Positions 8,431-16,943 are shown, counted from the first letter of the stretch. The stretch: DNA of 64,000 nucleotides from Patulibacter minatonensis DSM 18081 (GCF_000519325.1 NZ_KI912613.1:145631-209630); one strand, 5' to 3'. Notes: generated by a model from the letters alone, not told the origin. A program made the numbers and translations.

Positions 8431-9207
8431 GTGAGCGGCGCCGCGCACGGCGGCAACGAGGAGCTGCTCGGCCTCGACACGCCGCTGCACCGCCTGCCGC
8501 CGCAGACGAAGGTCGCGGCGCTCGGGCTGTTCGCGATCGCGGTCGCCCTGACGCCGACCCACGCGGTGTGGGCGTTCGGGCTGCACCTCGTGCTCGTGCT
8601 CGCCGCGGCGACGGTCGCGCAGATCCCGCCCGGCGACCTGCTCCGGCGGCTCGTGATCGAGGTCCCGTTCGTGCTCTTCGTCGTCGTGCTGCCGTTCGTG
8701 GCGACCGGCGACCGCGTCCACGTCCTCGGGATCCCGCTCGCGACCGACGGCCTGTGGCTGGCGTTCGGGATCGTCGCGAAGGCGTCGCTCGTGCTGCTGG
8801 GCACCGCGGTGCTGGCGGCCTGCACGCCGCCGGCGTCGATCCTCGCCGGCGCCGAGCGACTCCACGCCCCGCGGGTGATGACCGCGATCGCCGGGTTCGC
8901 GATCCGCTACGTCGAGGTGATCCTCGCCGAGCTCGCCCGCATGCGGACCGCCCGGATCGCGCGCGGGGACGACCCGCGGTTCATCTGGCAGGCCCGGGCG
9001 ACCATCCGGTCGGCGGGCACGCTGCTCGTCCGCTGCTTCGAACGCGGCGAGCGCGTCCAGCTGGCGATGGTCAGCCGCGGCTGGGACGGCGGCATCCCCG
9101 CCGGGCTCCTCACCGCCCCCGCGAAGCCCGCCGAGTGGGCCGGCGCCCTGTCGCTGCCGCTGCTCGCCGCCGCGACGGTGATCGCCGCGCGGCTCGTCGG
9201 CGGCTGA
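8431..9207 (+). CDS. cbiQ: CbiQ/EcfT-type transmembrane protein of a cobalt (ECF) transporter
   Basis: A 258-residue membrane protein with four to five transmembrane helices between residues 28 and 135 and one at the C-terminus. The cytoplasmic coupling helices carry the two Ala-Arg-Gly type signatures of EcfT proteins: MRTARIARGDDP and MVSRGWDG, which contact the ATPases. It begins LLGLDTPLHRLPPQTKVAAL, the standard CbiQ opening. The family's partners are an ATPase (CbiO) and the substrate-binding CbiM/CbiN. No CbiM or CbiN is in the window, and the only CbiO is the fused one at 37720-39510, 28 kb away. Substrate cobalt is inferred from that partner. Confidence 0.85.
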   Translation: MSGAAHGGNEELLGLDTPLHRLPPQTKVAALGLFAIAVALTPTHAVWAFGLHLVLVLAAATVAQIPPGDLLRRLVIEVPFVLFVVVLPFVATGDRVHVLGIPLATDGLWLAFGIVAKASLVLLGTAVLAACTPPASILAGAERLHAPRVMTAIAGFAIRYVEVILAELARMRTARIARGDDPRFIWQARATIRSAGTLLVRCFERGERVQLAMVSRGWDGGIPAGLLTAPAKPAEWAGALSLPLLAAATVIAARLVGG

Positions 9208-9252
9208 CGGACGGCGGCGGGGCGGGCGGCCGGGCGGGCCGGGCGAGCCGGG

Positions 9253-9447
9253 CGGTGCTCGTCGGGTTCGGTACCCCCGCGGTACGCAACCCGACACGAA
9301 GCGCCCTGCCGTCTGCGGCCCGCGGTGCTCGTCGGGTTCGGTACCCCCGCGGTACGCAACCCGACACGAGGCGCCCTGCCGTCTGCGGCCCGCGGTGCTC
9401 GTCGGACTCGGTACCCCCGCGGTACGCAACCCGACACGAAGTGCCCC
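9253..9447. repeat. 70-bp tandem repeat (2.8 copies), each with a 35-nt nested palindrome
   Basis: Units start at 9253, 9323 and 9393 with period exactly 70. Each contains a 35-nt dyad (9261-9295, 9331-9365, 9401-9435): outer arms GTCGGGTT/AACCCGAC, a 2x2 mismatch, inner arms GTACC/GGTAC and a 5-nt loop. The third copy has two changes in the left outer arm. The array fills most of the 399-bp gap between cbiQ and the DGPF gene; the rest (9448-9606) shows nothing recognisable apart from the DGPF ribosome site. It is not a CRISPR: spacers are repeated too. Confidence 0.9.
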
Positions 9448-9606
9448 ACGTCCGCCGCCCGCCGGCGCGCACGTCCGACCGCCGCCTTCCGCCCACGCCC
9501 CGCGTCCCACGCCCGCCGTCCGACGGCCCGCACCCCCACGACCCGCCACCCCCGCGGGTACGATCGCGCGGTCCGGCGAGCACCACGGCGAGGGAGACGG
9601 TCCGCG

Positions 9607-9969
9607 ATGAGGTACCTGGCGTTGATCTACGGGAACGCGGAGATCTGGAGCGGCGACCCCGAGCGGTTCCGGGCGATGGTGGCCGAGGTCGACCGCTTCA
9701 ACAGCGAGCTGACGGCATCCGGGGAGATGGCCGCCGTCGAGGGTCTCGGGCACGGGGTCGTCGCGATCCGTGGTGGCGGCGACGGTCCGGTCGTCACCGA
9801 CGGCCCCTACCTCGAGGCCAAGGAGCACGTCGGCAGCTACTTCCTGCTCGACGTCGCGTCGCCCGAGCGCGCGCTGGAGATCGCGTCGTCCTACCCGGCG
9901 CTGACCCACTGCGACGGCGGTGGCCTGGAGCTCTGGCCGCTGATGCAGCCCGGCGGCCCCACGGAGTGA
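9607..9969 (+). CDS. DGPF/YCII-related domain protein
   Basis: A 120-residue single-domain protein of the YCII-related (DGPF) family: MRYLALIYGN start, VTDGPYLEAKEHVGSYFLLD core and a C-terminal LEIWP-like ending (LELWPLMQPGG). The motif DGPY replaces the eponymous DGPF, a common variant. GAGGGAGA precedes the ATG. It overlaps the next gene by four bases (GTGA), so the two are co-translated. DGPF proteins are the hallmark partners of ECF42 sigma factors. Their biochemical role is unclear; they are small, ferredoxin-like-fold cytosolic proteins. Confidence 0.88.
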   Translation: MRYLALIYGNAEIWSGDPERFRAMVAEVDRFNSELTASGEMAAVEGLGHGVVAIRGGGDGPVVTDGPYLEAKEHVGSYFLLDVASPERALEIASSYPALTHCDGGGLELWPLMQPGGPTE

Positions 9970-11207
9970 GCGTCGGCGGTCCCGTCGAGGCCGTCCTCCG
10001 GGACCTCACCCCGCAGGTCCTCGGGCTGCTCGTCCGCCGCCACGGCGACTTCGCCGCGTGCGAGGACGCGGTCCAGGAGGCGCTGATCGACGCCGCCCGC
10101 CAGTGGGACGAGGTCCCCGAGCACCCGCGCGGGTGGCTGATCACGGTCGCGACGCGCCGGCTGATCGACCGGCGGCGGGCGGACGACGCGCGGGACCGGC
10201 GCGAGGAGCGGGCGTTCCTCCTCGAGCCCGCCCCCACGACCGACGTGCTCGACCCGGACCGGGGCGACCCGTCCGCGGAGGAGGACGACACCCTCGGCCT
10301 GCTGTTCCTCTGCTGCCACCCGGACCTGTCGGCACCGTCGCAGCTCGCGCTGACGCTGCGGTCGCTCGGCGGCCTCGGCACCGACGAGATCGCCCGCACG
10401 TTCCTCGTCCCGGAGGCGACGATGGCGCAGCGGATCTCGCGCGCGAAGCAGAAGCTCCGGGGCGCGGCGTTCGGCGTCCCGCCCGCACCCGAGCGTGGCC
10501 CCCGACTGGCCGTGGTGCTGCAGGTGATCTACCTCCTCCACACCGAGGGCCACACCGCCGGTGCGGGGCCCGACCTGCGGCGTCCCGACCTCGAGGCCGA
10601 GGCGCTCCGGCTGGCCCGCCTGCTGCACGCGGAGCTGCCGGAGGAGGGCGAGACCGCGGGCCTGCTCGCCCTGCTCCTCTTCTCCCACGCCCGCCGCGAC
10701 GGCCGGACGGACGACGGCGAGCTCGTCGCGCTCGCCGACCAGGACCGGTCGACCTGGGACCACGAGGTGATCGCCGAGGGGGTGGCGCTGATCACCGGCG
10801 CGCTGGCGCACCGGGAGCTCGGGCCCTACCAGCTGCAGGCCGCGATCGCCGCCGTCCACGCCGAGGCCCCGACCGCCGAGGAGACGGACTGGCCGCAGAT
10901 CGTCGCGCTGTACGACCTGCTGCTCCGGATCGCGCCGAACCCGGTGACCGCGCTGAACCGGGCCGTCGCGGTCGGCGAGGCCGACGGACCGCGGGCCGGG
11001 CTCGCGGCGCTCGACGCATCAGCGGACGACCCCCGGCTCACCGACCACCACCGCACCTGGGCCGTCCGCGCGCACCTCCTCGACCGCGCCGGCGACCACG
11101 ACGCGGCGGCCGCGGCGTTCGACGAGGCCGCACGGCGCACCGACAGCCTCCCCGAGCGCCGGCACCTCGAGCACCGGGCGGCGGCGCTCAGGGCCGGACG
11201 GGGCTGA
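9966..11207 (+). CDS. ECF42-type RNA polymerase sigma factor with long C-terminal domain
   Basis: A 413-residue sigma factor. Region 2 lies at about residues 10-75 (EDAVQEALIDAARQW, PRGWLITVATRRLIDRRR) and region 4 at about 105-165 (LGGLGTDEIARTFLVPEATMAQRISRAKQKLR). A 240-residue C-terminal domain follows, containing LLHTEGHTAG and NPVTALNRAVAVGEADGP, diagnostic of ECF42 (DUF6596 plus TPR-like helices). In this group the C-terminal domain controls activity in place of an anti-sigma factor, and the gene sits with a DGPF gene as here. The GTG start overlaps the DGPF stop codon. It probably activates its own operon. Confidence 0.9.
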   Translation: MSVGGPVEAVLRDLTPQVLGLLVRRHGDFAACEDAVQEALIDAARQWDEVPEHPRGWLITVATRRLIDRRRADDARDRREERAFLLEPAPTTDVLDPDRGDPSAEEDDTLGLLFLCCHPDLSAPSQLALTLRSLGGLGTDEIARTFLVPEATMAQRISRAKQKLRGAAFGVPPAPERGPRLAVVLQVIYLLHTEGHTAGAGPDLRRPDLEAEALRLARLLHAELPEEGETAGLLALLLFSHARRDGRTDDGELVALADQDRSTWDHEVIAEGVALITGALAHRELGPYQLQAAIAAVHAEAPTAEETDWPQIVALYDLLLRIAPNPVTALNRAVAVGEADGPRAGLAALDASADDPRLTDHHRTWAVRAHLLDRAGDHDAAAAAFDEAARRTDSLPERRHLEHRAAALRAGRG

Positions 11208-11260
11208 CCTCCCGGGCCGGTCTCCGCGTGCCCGGCCCCCGTTCGGGGCATCATCCAGCC

Positions 11261-11836
11261 ATGAGCCTCGCCACCCGTCTGCAGGAGCGTCTGAGGAGCA
11301 CCCTGGGCGGTGGGGCTCCGGGCGTCGCGCTGCCGGTCCCGCCGGTCGGATTCACCGACGGCACGGTCGCGCTGCGGCCCTGGCGCCCGTCGGACGGCCT
11401 CGACCTCTCCGCGCTCTGCGACGACCCGGAGATCCACCGGTTCACCGCCGTCCCCCGCGACTACCCGGCGCGCGAGGCGGCCGGCAATGCCGCGTTCGCC
11501 GAGGAGCAGCGGCTCGAGGGCCGCGGCGTGCACCTGGCGATCACCGACGCCCACGACGCGGTGCTGCTCGGGGCGATCGACCTGGCCGTCAGCGGGCCGG
11601 ACCGCGACGTCGGCCGGGTGTCGTTCCTCCTCGGCGCCGCCGCACGGGGCGAGGGCCACGCGACGCGGGCCGTGCGGCTGCTCGAGGGGTGGGCGTTCCG
11701 GACTGTCGGGGTCGGCGGTCTGGAGCTGCGGCCGCAGCGCGAGAACGCGGCGGCGATCGCGGTCGCCGATCGCTGCGGGTTCGTCCGCGGGACGGACGGG
11801 GGCGACGGCCGGGTGACGTTCACCCGGCCGGCGTAG
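11261..11836 (+). CDS. GNAT family N-acetyltransferase
   Basis: A 191-residue protein. An N-terminal 30-residue extension precedes the domain, which begins GTVALRPWRPSDGLDLSAL, as in RimJ/RimL-type acetyltransferases. The acetyl-CoA pyrophosphate loop is recognisable as LLGAAARGEGHATRAV, followed by ELRPQRENAAAIAVADRCGF, the usual EN-x-x-S-x-x-V-x-x-x-x-G-F block with alanine replacing serine. It lies downstream of the sigma factor on the same strand with a 53-bp gap, so it may or may not be in that operon. The substrate could be a protein N-terminus or a small amine. Confidence 0.85.
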   Translation: MSLATRLQERLRSTLGGGAPGVALPVPPVGFTDGTVALRPWRPSDGLDLSALCDDPEIHRFTAVPRDYPAREAAGNAAFAEEQRLEGRGVHLAITDAHDAVLLGAIDLAVSGPDRDVGRVSFLLGAAARGEGHATRAVRLLEGWAFRTVGVGGLELRPQRENAAAIAVADRCGFVRGTDGGDGRVTFTRPA

Positions 11837-12193
11837 CCGGACCCGCGGCGCGCCGGACGGGCGCCACGGTCGCGGCGGGGTGGCGGGCGACGGGCGCCCG
11901 CGCGATCAGGACCAGGGGCCCGACGGCACCGACGGCGGCACGCGCAGCGGGGTCGTCGGAGGCTGTCCCGGACGCGGGGGCTTCACTCGGGCTGATTTTC
12001 GCGGCATGAGCAGGCGAAACACGCTCCGCAGGCGTTGCATGACGCGACCGTACACATCAGGGCCGCCGAAGGCAACATAACTCTGCAACCCGACCGGCGT
12101 CTCGGGCGGAGCCGACCGTCGCGACCCGTCGGCGCACCCCGACGTCCGTCCGTGCGACCCGTCGATCCGCCCCCGCACGCGTACGGTGCTCCG
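11837..12193. other. intergenic region, 357 bp, one doubtful small ORF
   Basis: Part of this gap (about 11995-12080) is clearly less GC-rich than its flanks. On the minus strand an ORF at 11906-12040 could encode 44 residues (starting MQRLRSVFRLLMPRKSARVK), basic and proline-rich at its end. I cannot recognise it and there is no convincing ribosome site. No strong hairpin was seen. Confidence 0.3.
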
Positions 12194-12670
12194 GTGCACG
12201 TGGCCCGGCTCGTTGTCCTCGCGATCTGCTGCTCGCTCGCCGCGGCGGGGTGCGGCGGGTCCGCGGCGTCCGGCGACGAGACTCCGGAGCAGGTCCGGGC
12301 GACGCTCCACCGCTACTTCGTCGCGCTCCGGGACGGCGACGGCGCGGCGACGTGCGGTGCGCTGACCGCGACCGGGCGACGCTGGCTGACGTCGGCGTTC
12401 GCGCGGAGCGCCGGCGGCGGTGCTCCGGTCTGCGAGGAGGCGATCGTGCTCTTCGCCGGCGCGCGGAAGCAGCTCGAGGCAGCCGGGGATCGCGAGGGGA
12501 CCGTGCAGCGCCTCGGCCTGGAGCTCGGCGTGAACGCCACCAGCACCGTCGACGGCATGTCGGTCGAACGCACCGGCGACCGTGCCACGGTGACGATCGA
12601 CGTGCTGCCCGAGCACCCGACCATGCGCCGGGTGGACGGTCGCTGGCTGATCGACGGCTTCGGCGACTGA
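12194..12670 (+). CDS. putative lipoprotein, NTF2/SnoaL-like
   Basis: A 158-residue protein starting at GTG 12194. The signal peptide VHVARLVVLAICCSL ends in the lipobox LAAAGC followed by GGS. After a short linker the domain runs from TPEQVRATLHRYFVALRDGD to RVDGRWLIDGFGD, the layout of NTF2-like small lipoproteins whose last strand carries a G-x-W motif. It shares this arrangement with the lipoprotein at 1614-2216, so the two are probably distant paralogues. It would be tethered outside the membrane. Ligand unknown. Confidence 0.7.
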   Translation: MHVARLVVLAICCSLAAAGCGGSAASGDETPEQVRATLHRYFVALRDGDGAATCGALTATGRRWLTSAFARSAGGGAPVCEEAIVLFAGARKQLEAAGDREGTVQRLGLELGVNATSTVDGMSVERTGDRATVTIDVLPEHPTMRRVDGRWLIDGFGD

Positions 12671-12693
12671 CGACGCCCGGGATCCGGCACCGG

Positions 12694-12789
12694 GGTCGCA
12701 CCTGGTCGGCATCCGACCGTCGCCGACCGTGCCTCCCGCGGCCGGGCACGCCGGGGTCGCACCTGGTCGCTCTCCGACCATCGCCGACC
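12694..12789. repeat. pair of 35-nt nested palindromes, 61 bp apart
   Basis: Copies at 12694-12728 and 12755-12789. Each has outer arms GGTCG/CGACC and inner arms GGTCGG/CCGACC (first copy) or TGGTCG/CGACCA (second). Both share the direct repeat GGGGTCGCACCTGGTCG. They lie in the 326-bp gap between the lipoprotein and the DoxX-like gene; the rest of the gap (12790-12996) shows only the ribosome site of the next gene. Same element class as 19749-19844 and 37508-37615. Confidence 0.85.
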
Positions 12790-12996
12790 GCGGTGCCCGC
12801 GGCTGCCGTCCGTCCGCCGGCGCAGGCCCGATTCCCCGACCGTCCGCGGCCCGACGGACCTCGACGCCGGAGCGGGAGCGCGACAGAACGGGGGCCGGGT
12901 GCATCCGCCGGGCCGTCGACGCCGTTCCCAGTGCATCGGAGTCCGGCGCCCCCGCCGGGTCCCCACTCCCCCATCCGCCGACCTGGAGCTCGCACC

Positions 12997-13914
12997 GTGC
13001 GACCCATGCATGTCCCCGTCCCGGGCGCCGCCCAGCGCCTGCTCCGACCCGTGCTCGACCGGGTCCCCGCCGTGGTCGACCGCGCCGTCCGCGTCGAGAC
13101 CGCCGTGCACGACTTCAGCGTCCGGCGGAGCGTCCTGATGCTGCGGATCTCGCTCGGCTTCGTCTTCATCGTGTTCGGCGTCCTGAAGTTCTTCCCCGGC
13201 CTCTCGCCGGCGCAGCAGATCGCCGAGCAGACGACCGCCGTCCTGACCTTCCACCTCGTGCCGGTCAGCGGCCTGCTGTTCGTCGTCGCGTTCGTGGAGG
13301 TCCTCGCCGGGATCCTCCTGATCCAGGGGCGGTACATGCGCGCGGTCGTCTGGCTGCTCCTGTTCGAGATGGTCGCGATCCTGTCGCCGCTCGTGACCCT
13401 CCCGGGCGAGCTCTTCAACGGCCCGCACCACCTGCCGAGCCTGCTCGGGCAGTACATCCTCAAGGACGTCGTGCTCTTCTCGGGCGTCCTCGTCCTCGCG
13501 GCCCACACCCGCCGGGGGAGCATCGTCGTACCGCAGGACGACGAGCGCACGGACGTCGCCGCCGCGGCATCCCCGGTGCCGGCGGGCTCGGCACCGATCG
13601 CCGTCGCCGGACCGGCCGGGACGCCCGTCGCCGCGCTCGCCCCGGTGTTCGTCGCGGCCGCCGACGACACCGCCTCGGCCGGACGCCCGCCGGCGACGCC
13701 GGTCCCGGCGTCCGTCCCGGCTGCCCGCTCCCGTGCCCGCCGAGCGCGAGGTCCGCAGCCGACGTTCGCCCGTGCGTGGCCCACGCCGACCGCGACGGCC
13801 GTACCCGGCGCGCGCCCCGGCCGGACCTCCCCGGTCCTCACCGCGTCGGCCTTCGTCGCCGTCGGGCTCCTGGCGCTGACGAGCCGGAGCATCGCGCCGA
13901 CGCCGTCGCGCTGA
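12997..13914 (+). CDS. DoxX/DUF417-like membrane protein with low-complexity C-terminal tail
   Basis: A 305-residue protein. GTG 12997 is preferred because GGAG lies eight bases before it; ATG 13006 is the alternative. Four transmembrane helices occupy about residues 50-170 (LRISLGFVFIVFGVLKFFPG opens the domain). The segment FPGLSPAQQIAEQTT and the GQYILKDVVLFSG helix resemble the DoxX-like/YkgB (DUF417) family, implicated in respiratory or thiol stress. After residue 178 an Ala/Pro-rich disordered tail of about 100 residues leads to a fifth hydrophobic segment (PVLTASAFVAVGLLALTSRS), unusual for the family. Function is not settled. Confidence 0.7.
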   Translation: MRPMHVPVPGAAQRLLRPVLDRVPAVVDRAVRVETAVHDFSVRRSVLMLRISLGFVFIVFGVLKFFPGLSPAQQIAEQTTAVLTFHLVPVSGLLFVVAFVEVLAGILLIQGRYMRAVVWLLLFEMVAILSPLVTLPGELFNGPHHLPSLLGQYILKDVVLFSGVLVLAAHTRRGSIVVPQDDERTDVAAAASPVPAGSAPIAVAGPAGTPVAALAPVFVAAADDTASAGRPPATPVPASVPAARSRARRARGPQPTFARAWPTPTATAVPGARPGRTSPVLTASAFVAVGLLALTSRSIAPTPSR

Positions 13915-13946
13915 CGGGCGTCCAGCGGCCGGCGCCGGCTCGACCG

Positions 13947-15299
13947 TCAGAACCGGCGGATCGCCACCCGGATCCGCTGCTGCTTCCCCGACCCGGACGG
14001 CCAGGCGGTCAGCGCCCAGCGCCCGGCCGACCGCACCACCCCGGAGGCGCCGCCCTGCGAGCCCGCGCGGGCGGGGGCGGACAGCGGCGAGATCCGGCCG
14101 GTCGGCCCGACGATCCGGGCGTGCCAGGTCGAGCGCGATCCCGTCGCGCCGAGCTGCTCCCATGCGACCAGCGCCCGCCCGCCGCTGAGCGGGGTGATCG
14201 CCGGTGCCTGCACCCCGGCGCGGGCCAGGCGCGCGGCCGGTCGCAGACCGGAGGGCGCGAGGACCCGGGACACCAGGCCACCCCCGCGGCCCTTGCACGC
14301 GCGACCACTCGCTCCGCAGTCGTCCTCGCGGTCCGTCGTCCAGACCGAGGCGGCCAGGTCCGTGCCGACCGGCGCACCGTCGAAGACCCCGACGAAGTTC
14401 CCGTCGACGGCCGTCACCGCCGTCCCCGGGTCCGCACCGGCGAGCCCGGACGCCACGGCGCCCGTCCCGTCCCCCGTGTCCCCGGCGACGACCGTCCGTC
14501 CCGCCGAGCTCGTGCGGACGCCGAAGTCGCGGAAGAAGGTCTTCGCCGGACCGAACGGGAGCGGCGGCCCGAACGTGCCGCCGTGCGGCCGCACGTGGAC
14601 GTTCGAGCGCTGGTCGGGGGTGTCCTCCGCCGTCGCGAGGACGGCGCGACCCGTGGCGTCGACCTGCAGCGTCCGGTCGGTCAGCGGGCCGACGTTGCCG
14701 CGCCCGAGGTCCTGCTCCGGCGCGTCGGGGTTGCCGGCGGCGTCGAGGTGCTGCGTGACGACGTGGACCGGGTCGCCCCCGAGCTTCCCGGGCAGGCGCT
14801 CGTAGGCGAGCTGCCAGCCGCCCGTCGGGTCGAAAGCGGCCGCCACCCCCTCGGAATAGAACTGCGGCGCGGGGATCGAGAGGTGCTTCCAGGGGCCGTC
14901 GGCGGTGGCACGGACGTCGACCTCGACCGTCTTCGCGGTCGCGGTGTTGCCGTCGGCGTCCACGCCGCTGACCGCGGCCGGCCGGATCACGAGGACGGCC
15001 CCGCCCGGCCCCACGGCGAGATCGCCGCCGAACTGCGGCGTGCTCCTGCCGGGGATGCGGTGGACCTTCCACGCGCCGCCGGACCCGGCGCGCGTCCGGA
15101 CGACGATGCCGCTCTCGGCGTTCGTGACGATCGTCGCGGTGCCGTCGTCGGCGACCGCGGCGGCGCCGAGACGGACGGTCGAGGCGTCGACCGACGGCGC
15201 GGCGGACCACCCGGCCGCCGTGGCGCCCGGCGCGGACGCCCCGGCGACGGCGAGACCACCGGCGGCGAGGAGGGTGAGTGGGATGCGGGGGGAGCGCAT
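13947..15299 (-). CDS. secreted protein of unknown function, propeller-like repeats
   Basis: A 450-residue protein with a Sec signal peptide (MRSPRIPLTLLAAGGLAVAG, cleavage near ATAAG). The mature region is beta-rich, with repeated short units of the kind GPGGAVLVI, DDGTATIVT, SGGRALVAWEQ and SAGRWALTAW. These suggest a six- or seven-bladed propeller of exo-alpha-sialidase-like topology, but no catalytic or Asp-box motif is clear. Two cysteines (CGASGRAC) may form a disulfide. It is the last gene of a minus-strand run of three. I do not recognise a family. Confidence 0.65.
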   Translation of the reverse strand: MRSPRIPLTLLAAGGLAVAGASAPGATAAGWSAAPSVDASTVRLGAAAVADDGTATIVTNAESGIVVRTRAGSGGAWKVHRIPGRSTPQFGGDLAVGPGGAVLVIRPAAVSGVDADGNTATAKTVEVDVRATADGPWKHLSIPAPQFYSEGVAAAFDPTGGWQLAYERLPGKLGGDPVHVVTQHLDAAGNPDAPEQDLGRGNVGPLTDRTLQVDATGRAVLATAEDTPDQRSNVHVRPHGGTFGPPLPFGPAKTFFRDFGVRTSSAGRTVVAGDTGDGTGAVASGLAGADPGTAVTAVDGNFVGVFDGAPVGTDLAASVWTTDREDDCGASGRACKGRGGGLVSRVLAPSGLRPAARLARAGVQAPAITPLSGGRALVAWEQLGATGSRSTWHARIVGPTGRISPLSAPARAGSQGGASGVVRSAGRWALTAWPSGSGKQQRIRVAIRRF

Positions 15300-15359
15300 A
15301 CGGAGTAGAACGCGCCGGTGACCCCGGAGTTGTGGTGCGCGAGCAGCCGCGGCGCCGGA

Positions 15360-15740
15360 TCAGGCCTGGAGGCCGGCGACCGCCGCGCCGACCGTGCCCG
15401 CGCTCATCGCCGAGAACGACAGCACCGTGACGACGCGGTAGCCGAGGGTGCCGGACGCCGACTCGCGCCACGCCATCGGGAGGAACAGGAGCGGGTTGAC
15501 GACCGCCCCGGCGATCAGGACGACGCGGTTCCACGTCGCCAGGTCGGGCAGGACCGCGCCGACCGCGATCAGGATCACGCCCATCACGATCAGGTCGATG
15601 TGGGCCTGCAGGAGCCTGCCCGGGCTGGTGATCCCGGCTCTGCGCAGGACCTCGGGGTAGGCGACCTTCAGCATCACGACCCAGCCCGACAACGCACCGA
15701 CGGCGAGCTCGATCAGACCCGCCTGGACGACGACGTTCAC
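15360..15740 (-). CDS. four-helix integral membrane protein of unknown function
   Basis: A 126-residue protein with four predicted transmembrane helices (about residues 5-25, 45-65, 70-90 and 98-120). It contains LLQAHIDLIVMGVILIAVG, with a conserved-looking histidine and aspartate at the membrane edge, and a MAWRESASGTLGYR loop. The size and the helix-2 histidine resemble small membrane proteins with a heme or hydroxylase-like fold, but I cannot assign a family. It lies between the phosphodiesterase and the secreted protein, all on the minus strand, possibly co-transcribed. Confidence 0.6.
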   Translation of the reverse strand: MNVVVQAGLIELAVGALSGWVVMLKVAYPEVLRRAGITSPGRLLQAHIDLIVMGVILIAVGAVLPDLATWNRVVLIAGAVVNPLLFLPMAWRESASGTLGYRVVTVLSFSAMSAGTVGAAVAGLQA

Positions 15741-15800
15741 GACGCGGGCGGCCGCGCGGCCCGCTCGCCGTGCACGGCCCGGTCGATCGGGGGCCGCATC

Positions 15801-16628
15801 TCAGCGGTCCCCGGCCTCGAGCTCGTCCAGCCACTGCAGCCGGCCGGCGACCGGGACGTCGTAGACGGCGGTCGGTGCCGACGAGAGCGGGATCACGGTC
15901 GCCACGACGTCGTCGTCGAACAGGTCGATCCGGCTGAGGCCACCGATGTCGTCCCACGCGCGCATCTGGCCTTCGGGCGGCAGCGGGTCGCTCGTCACGC
16001 CCAGGGCCGGGGCCGACCAGACCGGGATCCGCGCGAGCGTGCCCGCGGACACCGCGTGGGCATGGCCGCAGACCATCATCCGGACGTCCGTGCCCTTCAC
16101 GACGCGCCGTAGGCGGTCGGGGTCCCGCAGGCCGATCCGCCCGAGCATCGGGTGCACGGTCGGGATCGGCGGGTGGTGCAGCGCCAAGAGGGTGCCGTGC
16201 TTCGCGTCCTTCGCCAGCACGTCCTCGAGCCACTCGAGCTGTCCGGCCCCGAGCTCGCCGTGTGGGCGCCCCGGGACCGTCGTGTCGAGCCCGACGATGC
16301 GCAGCCCGTCTACCGTGATCGCGCGGTGCAGCGGCTCGCCGTCGAGCATGCCCTCGCGGAACGGGCCGGCGAGGTCGTGGTTGCCGGGGATCGCCAGGAC
16401 CGCCGCGCCGAGCTCCGCCGCGACGGGGTCGACCGCCGCCCGGACCCGCGCGTAGGACTCGGGGCTCCCGTCGTCGCTGAGGTCGCCCGTGAGGAGCAGC
16501 GCCAGTGGCCGGACCTTCGAGAGCAGGATCGTCTCGAGGGCGAGCGCGAGCCGGACGTCGGCGCCGGACTCCTCCGCCACCAGGTGGGGATCGGAGAGCT
16601 GCAGGACCGTGCGTTCCGGGTGGCGCAT
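15801..16628 (-). CDS. calcineurin-like metallophosphoesterase, CpdA-type (class III cyclic nucleotide phosphodiesterase)
   Basis: A 275-residue enzyme with all five metal-binding blocks in order: LSDPHL (D-x-H), LTGDLSDDG (G-D), IPGNHD, LLALHHPP and VCGHAHA. The order and spacing match CpdA/Rv0805-type cyclic-nucleotide phosphodiesterases, which use two divalent metals to cleave cAMP or related phosphodiesters in the cytosol. The start MRHPERTVLQLSDPHL places the first metal ligand near residue 12, as usual. Substrate preference cannot be read from sequence; many family members act better on other phosphodiesters. Confidence 0.85.
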   Translation of the reverse strand: MRHPERTVLQLSDPHLVAEESGADVRLALALETILLSKVRPLALLLTGDLSDDGSPESYARVRAAVDPVAAELGAAVLAIPGNHDLAGPFREGMLDGEPLHRAITVDGLRIVGLDTTVPGRPHGELGAGQLEWLEDVLAKDAKHGTLLALHHPPIPTVHPMLGRIGLRDPDRLRRVVKGTDVRMMVCGHAHAVSAGTLARIPVWSAPALGVTSDPLPPEGQMRAWDDIGGLSRIDLFDDDVVATVIPLSSAPTAVYDVPVAGRLQWLDELEAGDR

Positions 16629-16913
16629 GGATGGACCGTACGAGGCGCGGGGGCGGATCGGTCGTGCGCGGTCGCGGCGACCCGTTCGCGGGGCGCCTCG
16701 CGGGGCCTCCGGGGCCGGTCGCGGCCCCGTCCGTCCACCACCTGTCGCGCTCGTCGCAGCGATCGGGTATCGTCGTTAACCAGTGAGGGTCCTTGATCGG
16801 GGGATTCGGGGTCCTCACGTGACGCGCGGCACCGCGCCCGATCCATGAGGCACCGCGAGGTGGGATCGGTCGGCGCGGGAACGCCGGCAGGAGCTTCGCT
16901 CGGCCGAGAACCA

Positions 16914-16943
16914 GTGCCGGTGGCCCTTCGGGACCACCGGCAC
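16914..16943. promoter_or_regulatory. stable hairpin with UUCG tetraloop upstream of rpiA
   Basis: GTGCCGGTGG and CCACCGGCAC pair perfectly; inside, one C/A mismatch and two more G-C pairs close a cUUCGg tetraloop. Weak outer pairing AGAAC/GTTCT may extend it. It ends 42 nt before the rpiA ATG. No gene ends just upstream, so it is not an ordinary terminator. It could be a 5'UTR structure or an intergenic repeat unit. The remaining 16629-16985 gap shows nothing else I can name. Confidence 0.5.

Noticed and set aside
9253-9447. Possible CRISPR array
   Set aside because: Only 2.8 copies, the whole 70-bp unit is repeated including the part that would be the spacer, and no cas genes are nearby.
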